Positions 1-8,945 of a stretch of DNA of 64,000 nucleotides are shown here, in pieces. Origin of the DNA: Rhynchopus euleeides (taxonomy: Eukaryota > Euglenozoa > Diplonemea > Diplonemida > Diplonemidae); contig OY723260.1 of assembly GCA_963210315.1 (NCBI GenBank), forward strand, positions 62,001 to 126,000. The letters run 5' to 3'. The notes below the pieces were generated by a model. It was not told the DNA's origin, did no database searches, and saw only the letters and a list, made by a program, of their open reading frames with translations. Each line of letters opens with the position of its first letter. The first letter of the stretch is position 1. The position numbers and the translations under genes were made by a program.

Positions 1-569
1 GCGTTTGACACAAAAAAGGGGGGGGGGGGTGTCCAAACTTATTTTCTTGGGTGGAAAAATTCGACCTCCCAGAATCGTGATTTTCTTCCCCCATTGTACT
101 TTTTGGACTCCGCGCGGATCGTAGTGGGGTCACTTTTGTGGTCTACACGGTGGACTCCAGCCACCCTAGCGGGAGTCTGGGAGCGGGAGTCTGAGAGGGT
201 GTCTTTCATTTCACTCGCAGTATGTACTGGAGACTCCCGCAAGCAGGAGTCTATTTTCCAGCTAATTTAGGCTAAAGACTCCCGCTAGTTGAGACTCCCG
301 AAAAGGGTTACCCTACCCCCGCTGGAGTCCACCGTGTAGGTGACAAACTTCACCCGTGAAATGCGGGTCTGGTTCAGGCGGTTGTGCCTGTGAATGCTGG
401 GAGGAGAGGAGTGGGAGATCAGTTCAGGGGCACTTTGCTGGTTGAGGGTTACAACAAAAAGGAACCTGCAGGCAGGAAGTGAGGGGAGGGGGTGGGGGGT
501 TTTGGGGCTGTGGCACCCGCACTCTCTACGGCTCTACTGACTTACTCCAACCTCTGGACCGTCTACGCT
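1..569. other. Intergenic repeat-derived DNA
   Basis: I see no convincing gene here. The stretch has a G10 run near 20-29, one copy of a recurrent GCGGATCGTAGTGGGGTCA word (about 112-137), and several GACTCCCGC / GCGGGAGTC words on both strands (about 175-300). The same words recur near 51.07-51.12 kb and 58.44-58.52 kb. It is probably old mobile-element sequence. Confidence 0.5.
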
Positions 570-2126
570 CTACTCTCCTTCTTCAACCGCTGGAATCTCG
601 ATGTGTTCCGTGTCGTGGTCCTGAAGCTTCGCGAGTAACTCTTCCTGACTCCACTCTGGGCGGACTACGAGTTCCCTCGCCTCCGCATATTCCCTCAGTT
701 CCGACAGAGTAAAACACCGGTCCATACTCTCAATGAGTTCAAGGGGGTCTTTGCTGGTCGACAAACTTCGACAAACTTCTTCAGTTTTCAGCCAATTCAA
801 CAGGAAATGCACCAAAATGCACTGACGACCACCCCGTAGCGAAGACCCCCCAAGAATAGCGGGTTTGTTTTTACTCTGGCAGTTGAGGATCCCGCGTGCC
901 AGGGCTTGCTGCACCAACACCCCCTTTAACCACGACACATCACAGTGGAATACAGTGCAAATACTGTCAATCAAGGCAGTCCGCTTGCGCTTGCGTTCAG
1001 ATGCGTTATTGTCTGCGATCCTCGCGACTTCGAGTTCCGCAAGTCGCAGCTTGCCAATACGGAGCTTCCTCTCCTGCACCGCCTCCAGCTTTCCCCCCAG
1101 AGAAGAGATCTGGGCCTCTGTGACACCTGGAGAGGTGCCATCAACCCAATGCTGCATGCAACAGAGCTTGGCGCGGAGGACACCATCCCGGATAGCGACC
1201 CCCCCATTCATCATCAACACCCTCCGCATCCTGCCGCAGACCCCTTCCAGGACCGCAGGTCCCAGTGCGCCTGTTCTCTCTGCAGCCATCCCTTCCGTGG
1301 ACTGGGAGTATCTCTTGTACTCGGAGTAGCAACCGGAAGCAAAACGGTGGATGGATGTGCGGAGAAACTTCTCAGCGTCGGCCTTGTCCACCTTGGGGCA
1401 GAGGGTCGAACCCTTCGAGATGCCCTGGGCACCATAGTATTTGGCGACACCAGATTCAGCGAGAGCGGGGACAACCTCGTTCAACTGTTCCTCTGACACC
1501 TGTGCGGCGAGGAGGATAGTCAAAATTTACAGTGCAAGCAATTGTACATGCATTTTCCATAGTCATCGCCAGTTCCTCGGGAACACTGCCCTTCAGTGTG
1601 CACGTTGCAGACTCGAACGAGAGGCACAGGGACTGGCCGAAGCAGTCTTCCTGGTGATCTCTCCAGCTCTGGAGGTACCCGTCCTCTGCATTCGCCTCCG
1701 CTTGCCACAAGCGCCAGGCGAGGAAGCGGAACAACTCCGAGGAGAACCCGAGCTGGCAAGTGTCACTTGCCTGGGCCTCGCTCTTCGAGAACCGTGACAC
1801 AAACAGAATGCAGGGGTACACGAGGTGCGCGAAGCAGATTCCCATCCTCCGCACAGTCTCGCGGTCCCTCCAACGAGCTGCGAGAGGGACCAACAGGCGG
1901 CCGCAGTGGTGCAGAAGCGGCCGTTCGAAGCTTTTTGCCACAGTAGCCCAGACACCTTGATTACATGCGGACATTCTCTCGCGAGGAATGCGGCGAAGGC
2001 AGGGTCATGTGCCGCATAGTTGGCGGCTGCACACACGAACTTCGTCTTCACTGCACTGGAATCCATCAGGTCGCAGGTGCAGGTGGCAGTGCAGGTCGCA
2101 AGCCGACACACTGTGCTGTTGGCCAC
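570..2126 (-). pseudogene. Degenerate unidentified gene with SAP-like C-terminus
   Basis: I do not recognise the family. Three overlapping minus-strand frames carry coding-like sequence in order. The first (about 2,080-1,965) reads through DSSAVKTKFVCAAANYA. The second (about 1,974-1,530) contains WRDRETVRRMGICFAHLVYP. The third (1,523-570) is 317 aa, helical and charged. The last 50 residues contain TLSELREYAEARELVV, which resembles a SAP DNA-binding helix-extension-helix. The first-to-second switch at about 1,960 has no clear splice sites and looks like a frameshift. The second-to-third switch could be a 31-nt in-phase GT-AG gap ending in a pyrimidine tract and CACAG at about 1,505, or a second frameshift. 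The decay, the DNA-binding-like end and the repeat-rich setting suggest a transposon protein relic. A short-intron host gene is the alternative. Confidence 0.45.
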
Positions 2127-2540
2127 ATGTGGCAGAGGCGAGAGAGCCGTGTACTACGGCATGCTCGAACAACAGGATTGGCGGTACAGCATAGGCTGGC
2201 GGGACAGTGTAGGGATGGCAGGACAGTATAGGATGGCGGGCAGGTGCAGGGTGTGTGAGGTCGCCACCCGGCAGGCAGCTCGCCGCCCCACCCCAGCCAC
2301 CCACCTACCCAGCGGGACCCCCCTCACGAATTTTCCATAACCCCGTTCTTTTGAACGTTTGGGATCTGTGCGGATCATGGTGGGGTCATTTTGGCCATGG
2401 GGTGCCTCTGACCACAAATCCAGACTGAAACCGGCAGAAAATAAGTTTTGACACCCCCCCTTAAAAAAAGCCAAATTTGGGTACTTCTTAGGTACTTTTT
2501 GGGTCACCGAAAAAGTGGGTTTCAGCCATACCATAATCTT
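2127..2540. other. Intergenic DNA with conserved GGGGTCA word
   Basis: There is no gene. The segment about 2,341-2,410 matches 7,505-7,550 and 44,470-44,530: a TTCTTTTGAA-type block followed by GCGGATCATGGTGGGGTCA and TTTTGGCCATGGGGTGCC. It is interspersed-repeat sequence. Confidence 0.5.
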
Positions 2541-2658
2541 CCTGGGGGGGCCCTCGCTCCCAAGTGTGACTGAGTGAGAAAAAGTGAGAAGTCAGCCATG
2601 TTTGGCTGAAAACTGACGACTCGTGACTCACAGTGACTCGTAGCGAGGGCCCCCTGGG
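2541..2658 (+). mobile_element. Short TIR element (MITE-like), copy 1
   Basis: An element of about 115 bp bounded by inverted repeats GGGGGCCCTCGCT and AGCGAGGGCCCCC, with no coding capacity. A near-identical copy lies at 3,563-3,678 in the opposite orientation, so the pair brackets 0.9 kb. The size, TIRs and lack of ORF fit a MITE. Target duplications are not clear. Confidence 0.65.
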
Positions 2659-2940
2659 CAGGTGTATTTTTAATCCCCGGTCTTCCCAGCCAAAAACCCC
2701 CGATTCATCCCCGCTTTTTTCCAGCTAAAAATGATACCCAATGTCCCTCCTCCCCAGTGTGGGGTCCTTGGTCTTGTACCAAATAGGTTCCTTCCACGAT
2801 TCCACCCGCTCGCGCCATACTCGGGTGCTGGAGGAAAACCCCAAAAAACGGCTTTCGGGACCGTTATTCCGACGAACCCCCTGATATGCCACAGCTGAAA
2901 CAGCCCAAGGACTTGCTGCGGTTACTAGACGGGCAGACAC

Positions 2941-3165
2941 ACGCTACACGGGGGGTCTGGGGGGCGGAGCCCCCCAGCCGCCGGAGGCCACGGTAGTGAA
3001 CATCTGTTCAGTGTGGGCGTACAGATTCTGTGTGAGTTGGCTGCGTCCTCCTGAGGCTACTGGAGCTGTTGGATTCCCTGACCTGATGGGTACGAGATAT
3101 CCGCCACAGGGGGGTCTGGGGGGCGGAGCCCCCCAGCCGCCGGAGGCCACGGTAGTGAACGTCTG
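2941..3165 (+). repeat. GC-hairpin repeat, two tandem copies
   Basis: Two copies of a dispersed repeat with cores at about 2,950-3,003 and 3,108-3,160. The core holds a perfect hairpin (CTGGGGGGC, loop GGA, GCCCCCCAG), then AGCCGCCGGAGGCCACGGTA and GTGAACATCTG. About 110 nt of also-conserved spacer (CGTACAGATTCTG, TTGGCTGCGTCCTC) separates the copies. The same paired arrangement recurs at 14.2 kb and 22.9 kb. Confidence 0.8.
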
Positions 3166-3204
3166 GGATCTTGGCTGGAAAAACCCCGGTTTTAGCTGGA
3201 AAAC

Positions 3205-3399
3205 TATCTGTGCCCCCGCTGGATCGTAAAGTGACAGCAAAACGAGACAACAAACCAATTACTGCCGAAAGTTGTTTTGTTGGAACGCAGACCCCACTCT
3301 TTGTGTACACCACTCCCCGGTCTGATGAAGTGGTGTGAGTGGGGACGCACGATCCAGCTAAAGGCACAGAAAGTTTCCCCAGTTGGCTACGCCGAACTA
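3205..3399 (+). mobile_element. TIR element GCTGGATCGT, copy 1
   Basis: The 141-bp core at 3,218-3,358 is bounded by GCTGGATCGT and ACGATCCAGC. Core plus flanks (about 195 bp) reappears in reverse complement at about 23,508-23,701, almost unchanged. It is non-coding and MITE-like, or part of a larger element. Another GCTGGATCGTGAAG end occurs near 45,942. Confidence 0.65.
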
Positions 3400-3562
3400 A
3401 CAAAAAAAACCGGGATTTTGGCTGGAAAAAAACCGGTTTTTTGCTGGAAAAAAAACCTGGTTTTGGCTGGAAAAAAACCGGAAAAAGGGCGGATGCCAAA
3501 AAGACTCATCCTCATCCCCCACTAGAAATACACCTGCCCCTGGGGGAAAAAACAAAAAAAAT

Positions 3563-3678
3563 CTGGGGGGGCCCTCGCTACGAGTCACTGTGAGTCACGA
3601 GTCGTCAGTTTTCAGCCAAACATGGCTGACTTCTCACTTTTTCTCACTCAGTCACACTTGGGAGCGAGGGCCCCCTGG
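3563..3678 (-). mobile_element. Short TIR element (MITE-like), copy 2
   Basis: Reverse-complement copy of the element at 2,541-2,658, with the same TIRs and nearly the same interior. The two copies face each other across a GC-hairpin repeat pair and the GCTGGATCGT element. Confidence 0.65.
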
Positions 3679-4091
3679 TCGCCAGATTTTTTTCTTGTTT
3701 TTTTAAGCACACTCGTGTGAGCGGAAAGCGCCCCACCACAGCTGCAACCAAACGTGCTCTATACACTAACCCCACCCTTCATCAGGCTCAGGGTGTGATC
3801 AGTTCAGGGTTTTGTGTGTAGAAGCGTCAACGCAACAAACAAAAGGAAATTCATCAGAGCGGTTGTAGCTGTGAAGTGATAGGGCGCTTTTTTGGGGGGG
3901 CTTTTTGGCGGCCTGACGGTGACTTCCGGACCGAATCCGACTGGTTTTTTGGCACGGCTTCCAATCCCGTGCATGGGGGGATACGCACAAGAACAGATGT
4001 TCACTACCGTGGCCTCCGGCGGCTGGGGGGCTCCGCCCCCCAGACCCCCCTGTGACATGTACCTGTTGCCAAGGCCTGAGCACATGCGGCG
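3679..4091. other. 3' flank of the cyclin gene, with one GC-hairpin repeat
   Basis: No gene is seen. A minus-strand copy of the GC-hairpin repeat (core 4,000-4,052) reaches to about 40 bp from the cyclin stop codon, so the repeat may supply part of the 3' UTR. It is the only one of the twelve copies on the minus strand. Confidence 0.55.
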
Positions 4092-4724
4092 TCACATCGC
4101 AGAGGCGAAAGCCCATGCTGATGTGTTGGCTCTGCATGACGTTGGCGGGCACGGCGTGTGCTGCACCCGCTCGCGTGTGGCAAGGGCAGCGACAGCAGCC
4201 AGGCCGCTGCCGCATACAGCAACTGCGGGCTGCATGTGCAGCAGCTGATCACGGTACTCCGCGTACTGGGACTCGTCCACATCCAGTTCCCACCCCAGCA
4301 CATCCAGGAACGCCCGCTCTGCTGCGTTCAGCTCTGCCAGCGTCACACCACCGACCGCGCTGTAGTTGGTGTTGGTGAAGTGGTTGTCGCAGTGCATCTT
4401 CGTTGCCAGCACCAGCCCCGCCAGCACTACCCTGTGCACGTTCTGCCGCGTGATGCGGATCTCGGAGTGCTGATGCAGCCTGTCGGCATACACAAGCATC
4501 ATGACCAGTGCGGGTGCTTGGAAGTGGGCGCGCCGCACCACGTCCTGCAGGTAGCGCTGGATCAGCACCTTCGGGACGCCTTTGCTGTCGAACGCACTGG
4601 GCGTTGCCTTCCCCGACCTCAGCAGGCAGTCGCTCTCGCGGCACGCCCCCGCCAGCACCATGCTCACAAGCGGGATAAGCTGCGCGGTGGTGCAGGCCTC
4701 AAGCTCCAGGCAGCCAGACATCAT
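4092..4724 (-). CDS. PHO80/cyclin-P-type cyclin
   Basis: Encodes a 210-aa cyclin from the first of two adjacent Met codons; the frame stays open to an upstream ATG at 4,838. The central cyclin box has the PHO80/cyclin-P signature: LIQRYLQDVVRRAHFQAPAL, then LVYADRLHQ, VLAGLVLATKMHCDNHFTN, NYSAVGGVTLAELNAAERAF and LGWELDVDESQY. In this family the protein activates a PHO85-like cyclin-dependent kinase that controls growth, the cell cycle or phosphate sensing. The partner cannot be read from sequence. I prefer the 4,724 start because TTCTACACAG, a splice-acceptor-like site, lies 17 nt upstream, and because the extra 38 N-terminal residues do not look cyclin-like. The C-terminal 40 residues are low in family similarity. 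The gene stands alone among repeats. Confidence 0.85.
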   Translation of the reverse strand: MMSGCLELEACTTAQLIPLVSMVLAGACRESDCLLRSGKATPSAFDSKGVPKVLIQRYLQDVVRRAHFQAPALVMMLVYADRLHQHSEIRITRQNVHRVVLAGLVLATKMHCDNHFTNTNYSAVGGVTLAELNAAERAFLDVLGWELDVDESQYAEYRDQLLHMQPAVAVCGSGLAAVAALATRERVQHTPCPPTSCRANTSAWAFASAM

Positions 4725-5895
4725 CTCGACACACGTAGCCTCTGTGTAGAACTGTCGGGTTGAGGTGTGTGGGAACAGCCGGGATTGACTACACTCCCTC
4801 ACCCTCCCCCCCGGAAACCTGGACAACAGCGCCAACATGAGCGGGGGTGGGGGGGTACAGAGTAGAATGTAGAATTGATTGTTCCACAGTATTAACCCTT
4901 TAAGACCGAAGGCGCAATATATTGCTTGTGCACTTTGGGTTCACATTTTGTTGGGACCTATTTTTGTCTTTTTGGCAAACCCTGGGCACCATGAAAATGG
5001 TTTGGACAGTTCTTTTCAAGACAACAAAAATCGACGAGATATCTGTCTGTCGATTGCCCGCCGTCACCTCGGAGAATCTGGGCCCAGGTCGGGTTTTCAG
5101 GTGAAAACAGCATTCTGGGCCCTTGGCTTTCTGTGCACACCCCAACAAGGTTTGCCAGGGTCATTGTGCCCGACCCTGGCCATCCGGTAAAGGGGACTCG
5201 AGAACCTTTCTTAGGTAATTCTAAGGAAGCAAGACCAGATACACCCCGATGTGGTGCACGTGTCAACTGAAGGCAAGGGAGCGCCTGATCGTCAATTCCT
5301 CGCCTGTCAAATGTATGGGTGATATCTTCGACCGGCTTTGGGCCGTGCCCAGTTCTGCCCAGATCGAGCCAAGCTAAACTGGATCTACCCGGGGATAACG
5401 TATTCGAGGGACTTCCGCTCTTCCGTGCGCAGTTGCAGCACAGGTCTGTCCCACTACGGGCCGAAGGGTGCGTCCTCTATGCGACATCTGGTCGCGGGAG
5501 GGTCGACGGACACTGCCTATCGGCGGCGGCACCACGTGGTAGTAGAGCGAGCTCCACAGTGCTGGAGGGTCACAGCTTTACACGAACACCTCTCGCTGGT
5601 TCAGCACTGCTGCGAAGCGCAACAGTTGCTCTTGCAGCCGTCTGAGACAGACTTCCTGCGAAAAGCCCAATTTCGGGTGTTTTCCCACGGTTTCAAAGGG
5701 AAATAGGTACTGAACATAGGCAAAAAACCGGAGTGCCCATTCAGAGGCTTCATACTCAGTCTTTTTGATCGAACTTATTTTTTCGTCGATGCAATTTGAC
5801 TCGTTCTTTCCAATAACGTCATCCTCGGCTGACTTTTTGAGGAGCCCCGGCACACAAAAATTTTTGCTTTCGAAAATCTTAGGCCAAATGAGGTC
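4725..5895. other. Upstream flank of the cyclin gene; repeat-derived DNA
   Basis: No supported gene. Two marks are visible. First, 4,812-4,850 (GGAAACCTGGACAACAGCGC and onward) recurs at about 34,183-34,220. Second, TTAACCCTTTAAGACCGAAG at 4,893 recurs in reverse complement, with one difference, at about 34,148-34,168. The cyclin 5' region and the 34-kb locus therefore share sequence. A 122-codon forward frame at 5,338-5,706 has no recognisable motif and I do not call it. Confidence 0.45.
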
Positions 5896-5998
5896 AGCTC
5901 CTGTGACGCTAAGTGACACTAAGTGACGGTAAGTGACCGTAAGTGTTGGTAAGTGACTGTAAGTGACGTTAAGTGACACTAAGTGACGGTAAATGACG
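5896..5998 (+). repeat. AAGTGAC tandem array, left
   Basis: About ten units of 9-10 bp built on (G/C)TAAGTGAC(G/A/T), ending in GACGCCAAAAA. The same array, longer and also ending in GACGCCAAAAA, lies at 7,969-8,153, so the two bracket the 31-bp minisatellite. Confidence 0.85.
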
Positions 5999-6232
5999 CC
6001 AAAAATCCTGAATGCACACGCCTGGAGGGGGCTTGCAGGAGGTCCTCACGTCTCGGGCCCCAGTGCGTTCCTTTGACTCCGTGCTGACTGTAGTGGGGTA
6101 ACTTGGACACCGACCCGCCGGTTGACCGGTCAGGAAGTAACCCGTTGACCGGCCATCTGACCGTTCACCGGCAGACCGGTGGCCGCGCCGGTTGACCGGC
6201 CATCTGCCCGCAAACCCGCACACAACGCGCTG

Positions 6233-7507
6233 TTTTCCACACCTCTGCGAGGTTGCCCCGATATTTTCCACATCTCTGCGAGGTTCCCCGATATTTTCCA
6301 CACCTCTGCGAGGTTGCCCCGATATTTTCCACATCTCTGCGAGGTTCCCCGATATTTTCCACATCTCTGCGAGGTTGCCCCGACATTTTCCACACCTCTA
6401 CGAGGTTGCCCCGATATTTTCCACATCTCTGCGAGGTTGCCCCGATATTTTCCACACCTCTACGAGGTTGCCCCGATATTTTCCACATCTCTGCGAGGTT
6501 GCCCAGATATTTTCCACACCTCTGCGCGGTTGCCCCGATATTTTCCACACCTCTACGAGGTTGCCCCGATATTTTCCACATCTCTGCGAGGTTGCCCAGA
6601 TATTTTCCACACCTCTACGAGGTTGCCCCGACATTTTCCACACCTCTACGAGGTTGCCCCGATATTTTCCACATCTCTACGAGGTTGCCCCGATATTTTC
6701 CACATCTCTGCGAGGTTCCCCGATATTTTCCACACCTCTGCGAGGTTGCCCCGATATTTTCCACATCTCTGCGAGGTTGCCCCGACATTTTCCACACCTC
6801 TACGAGGTTGCCCCGATATTTTCCACACCTCTGCGCGGTTGCCCCGATATTTTCCACACCTCTACGAGGTTGCCCCGATATTTTCCACATCTCTGCGAGG
6901 TTGCCCCGACATTTTCCACACCTCTACGAGGTTGCCCCGATATTTTCCACACCTCTACGAGGTTGCCCCGATATTTTCCACATCTCTGCGAGGTTGCCCC
7001 GATATTTTCCACACCTCTGCGAGGTTGCCCCGATATTTTCCACACCTCTACGAGGTTGCCCCGATATTTTCCACATCTCTGCGAGGTTGCCCCGATATTT
7101 TCCACACCTCTACGAGGTTGCCCCGATATTTTCCACACCTCTGCGAGGTTGCCCCGATATTTTCCACATCTCTGCGAGGTTGCCCCGATATTTTCCACAC
7201 CTCTGCGAGGTTGCCCCGATATTTTCCACATCTCTGCGAGGTTGCCCCGATATTTTCCACACCTCTACGAGGTTGCCCCGATATTTTCCACACCTCTGCG
7301 AGGTTGCCCCGATATTTTCCACACCTCTACGAGGTTGCCCCGATATTTTCCACACCTCTGCGAGGTTGCCCCGACATTTTCCACACCTCTACGAGGTTGC
7401 CCCGATATTTTCCACATCTCTGCGAGGTTGCCCCGATATTTTCCACACCTCTACGAGGTTGCCCCGACATTTTCCACACCTCTACGAGGTTGCCCCGATA
7501 TTTTCCA
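6233..7507 (+). repeat. 31-bp minisatellite, about 41 units
   Basis: About 1.27 kb of a 31-bp unit made of GAGGTTGCCCCGATATTTTC followed by CACACCTCTGC. A few units are 30 bp, with GAGGTTCCCC. Variation is concentrated at two positions (CACCTCT or CATCTCT; CTGCG or CTACG). Because 31 is not a multiple of three, all three plus frames and several minus frames stay open for hundreds of codons. These are not genes. Confidence 0.95.
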
Positions 7508-7968
7508 GTAGGCGGATCATGGTGGGGTCATTTTGACCATGGGGTGCCTGTCTCCACCACTGACTGGGGGTCACCATATGGGCCCAAATCCTGCAGTAAA
7601 CCGCTACCTGCAGGGTTGCGTTGCGTCAACGTTGCGACGTCTGCCTCCAGACCCAGTGCTGCCGCGGTTTGGTGGGCTCGATGGGTATACTTCGATTGGT
7701 TGGATTGGCTGTGGCTGGTCCAGGAGAAAGTGGTGGGACATAAGAGGGCGGAATGCCCAAATCCACTACAAACCTCACCAGAAAACAAGCCAACTTGGGC
7801 GAGGCTGAGCGAGGGTGGGCGAAGGTGGGCGAGCGTGGTCGAGGGTGGTGCGAGTGCTGGGCGACGCCAAAAAGGCAGCTTGTTTTAGGTCAAATGACCA
7901 TGATCATCGGTTTTCTGCCATTACGGGGCTTGAGCAGCTCAGAACATGAGAAAACCAACCACTACCTG
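7508..7968. other. Intergenic DNA after the minisatellite
   Basis: No gene. It begins with the GCGGATCATGGTGGGGTCA word (7,512-7,534) and TTTTGACCATGGGGTGCC, as at 2.37 kb. About 7,800-7,850 holds short GAGGGTGGGCGAAGGTGGGC-like direct repeats. Confidence 0.5.
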
Positions 7969-8153
7969 AGTGACTGTGAGTGACACTAAGTGACGGTAAG
8001 TGAAGCTAAGTGACTGTAAGTGACGCTAAGTGACGGTAAGTGACCGCTAAGTGACCGCTAAGTGACCTAAGTGACACTAAGTGACTGTAAGTAACAGTGC
8101 GGTGACTGTAAGTGAAGCTAAGTGACCGTAAGTGACAGTAAGTGACGCCAAAA
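7969..8153 (+). repeat. AAGTGAC tandem array, right
   Basis: About 18 units of (G/C)TAAGTGAC(N), the same family and orientation as 5,896-5,998. Several units contain GGTAAGT or GTAAGT, which equals the textbook 5' splice-site consensus. The introns in this window instead start GTATGC, GTATGG or GTGTGT. Confidence 0.85.
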
Positions 8154-8945
8154 AAGCGGAAAAAATGGGACAGTCACCTGACCTCAGTTGGCCTAAATCT
8201 GCCATTTTTTCACCCTCAAATTCACTGTTTGTTGGCCGTGCAAAAAAAGAGTCATTTTTTTCGGGGACAAAAAATGGCCATCGTCATGGTTGCATAGCGG
8301 CCGTTTTAAAAAATCCCTTGTATTTTGTGGACTTGCAAAAACGGCCGCTGATTTTCAGCATTTTAACCCTTTATTGACCAGGGGGGTCCTAATTAAATCA
8401 CCCAAAAATGGGGGTTTTGACCACCTCCCCCAGTAAGGAATTTTCTACTACACCAAAATCAGAATTTCTTTTTATGGTGAACTGCGTTGTTTCAGAACGA
8501 TCCGAGAATCAACTTTTTTTTGAGAAAAAATTTATTTTTTTTCACGGCCGACCAGGGATTTCACTGGTCTTCCAGGGGGGTCCACAGCCAGGAAGATTTT
8601 TTTAAACTGCCAGAATTTTTTTTTCGCGCAGGCGAGGCGCGCCCGGAGGGCACGTACATACCACAAATCACAAACCCGCACCCCTACAGTCATACCTGAA
8701 GGTTATTCTGACAAAAAAGCGGCCAAAAACCCGGTACTTATACTCAGTTTTTTCTTGGTTTTTGTGACCTGTTTCACCCCATTATTTTGGGCCGTGCGCA
8801 CCGCAGGTGACCCGAAAAACACCGAAAACGGCATGTTTCGGAACATTGGAATCCATGGTGCCCCGGACGTGTTCTGCGGATGAGTCCATCTTTTATTAGA
8901 CCCGGTACAGAAACACGAGAAAACGTGGGAATATGCAGTTTGACC
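8154..8945. other. AT-richer intergenic DNA
   Basis: No gene. It contains T and A runs, a pair of GGCCGTTTT words (8,299 and 8,343) and TTTTAACCCTTTA at about 8,361. That last word recurs near element ends at 4,893, 41,040, 42,470 (reverse) and 56,032. It ends at the T11 run marking the tail of the next LINE. Confidence 0.4.

Noticed and set aside
6179-7888. Open frames of 427-569 codons with PDIFHTSARLPRYF-type repeats
   Set aside because: They are three shifted readings of a 31-bp minisatellite; no frame is preferred and the repeat unit is not a multiple of three.
5896-8153. GGTAAGT repeats as clustered 5' splice sites
   Set aside because: Introns in this window start GTATGC, GTATGG or GTGTGT, and no acceptors or exons adjoin the arrays.
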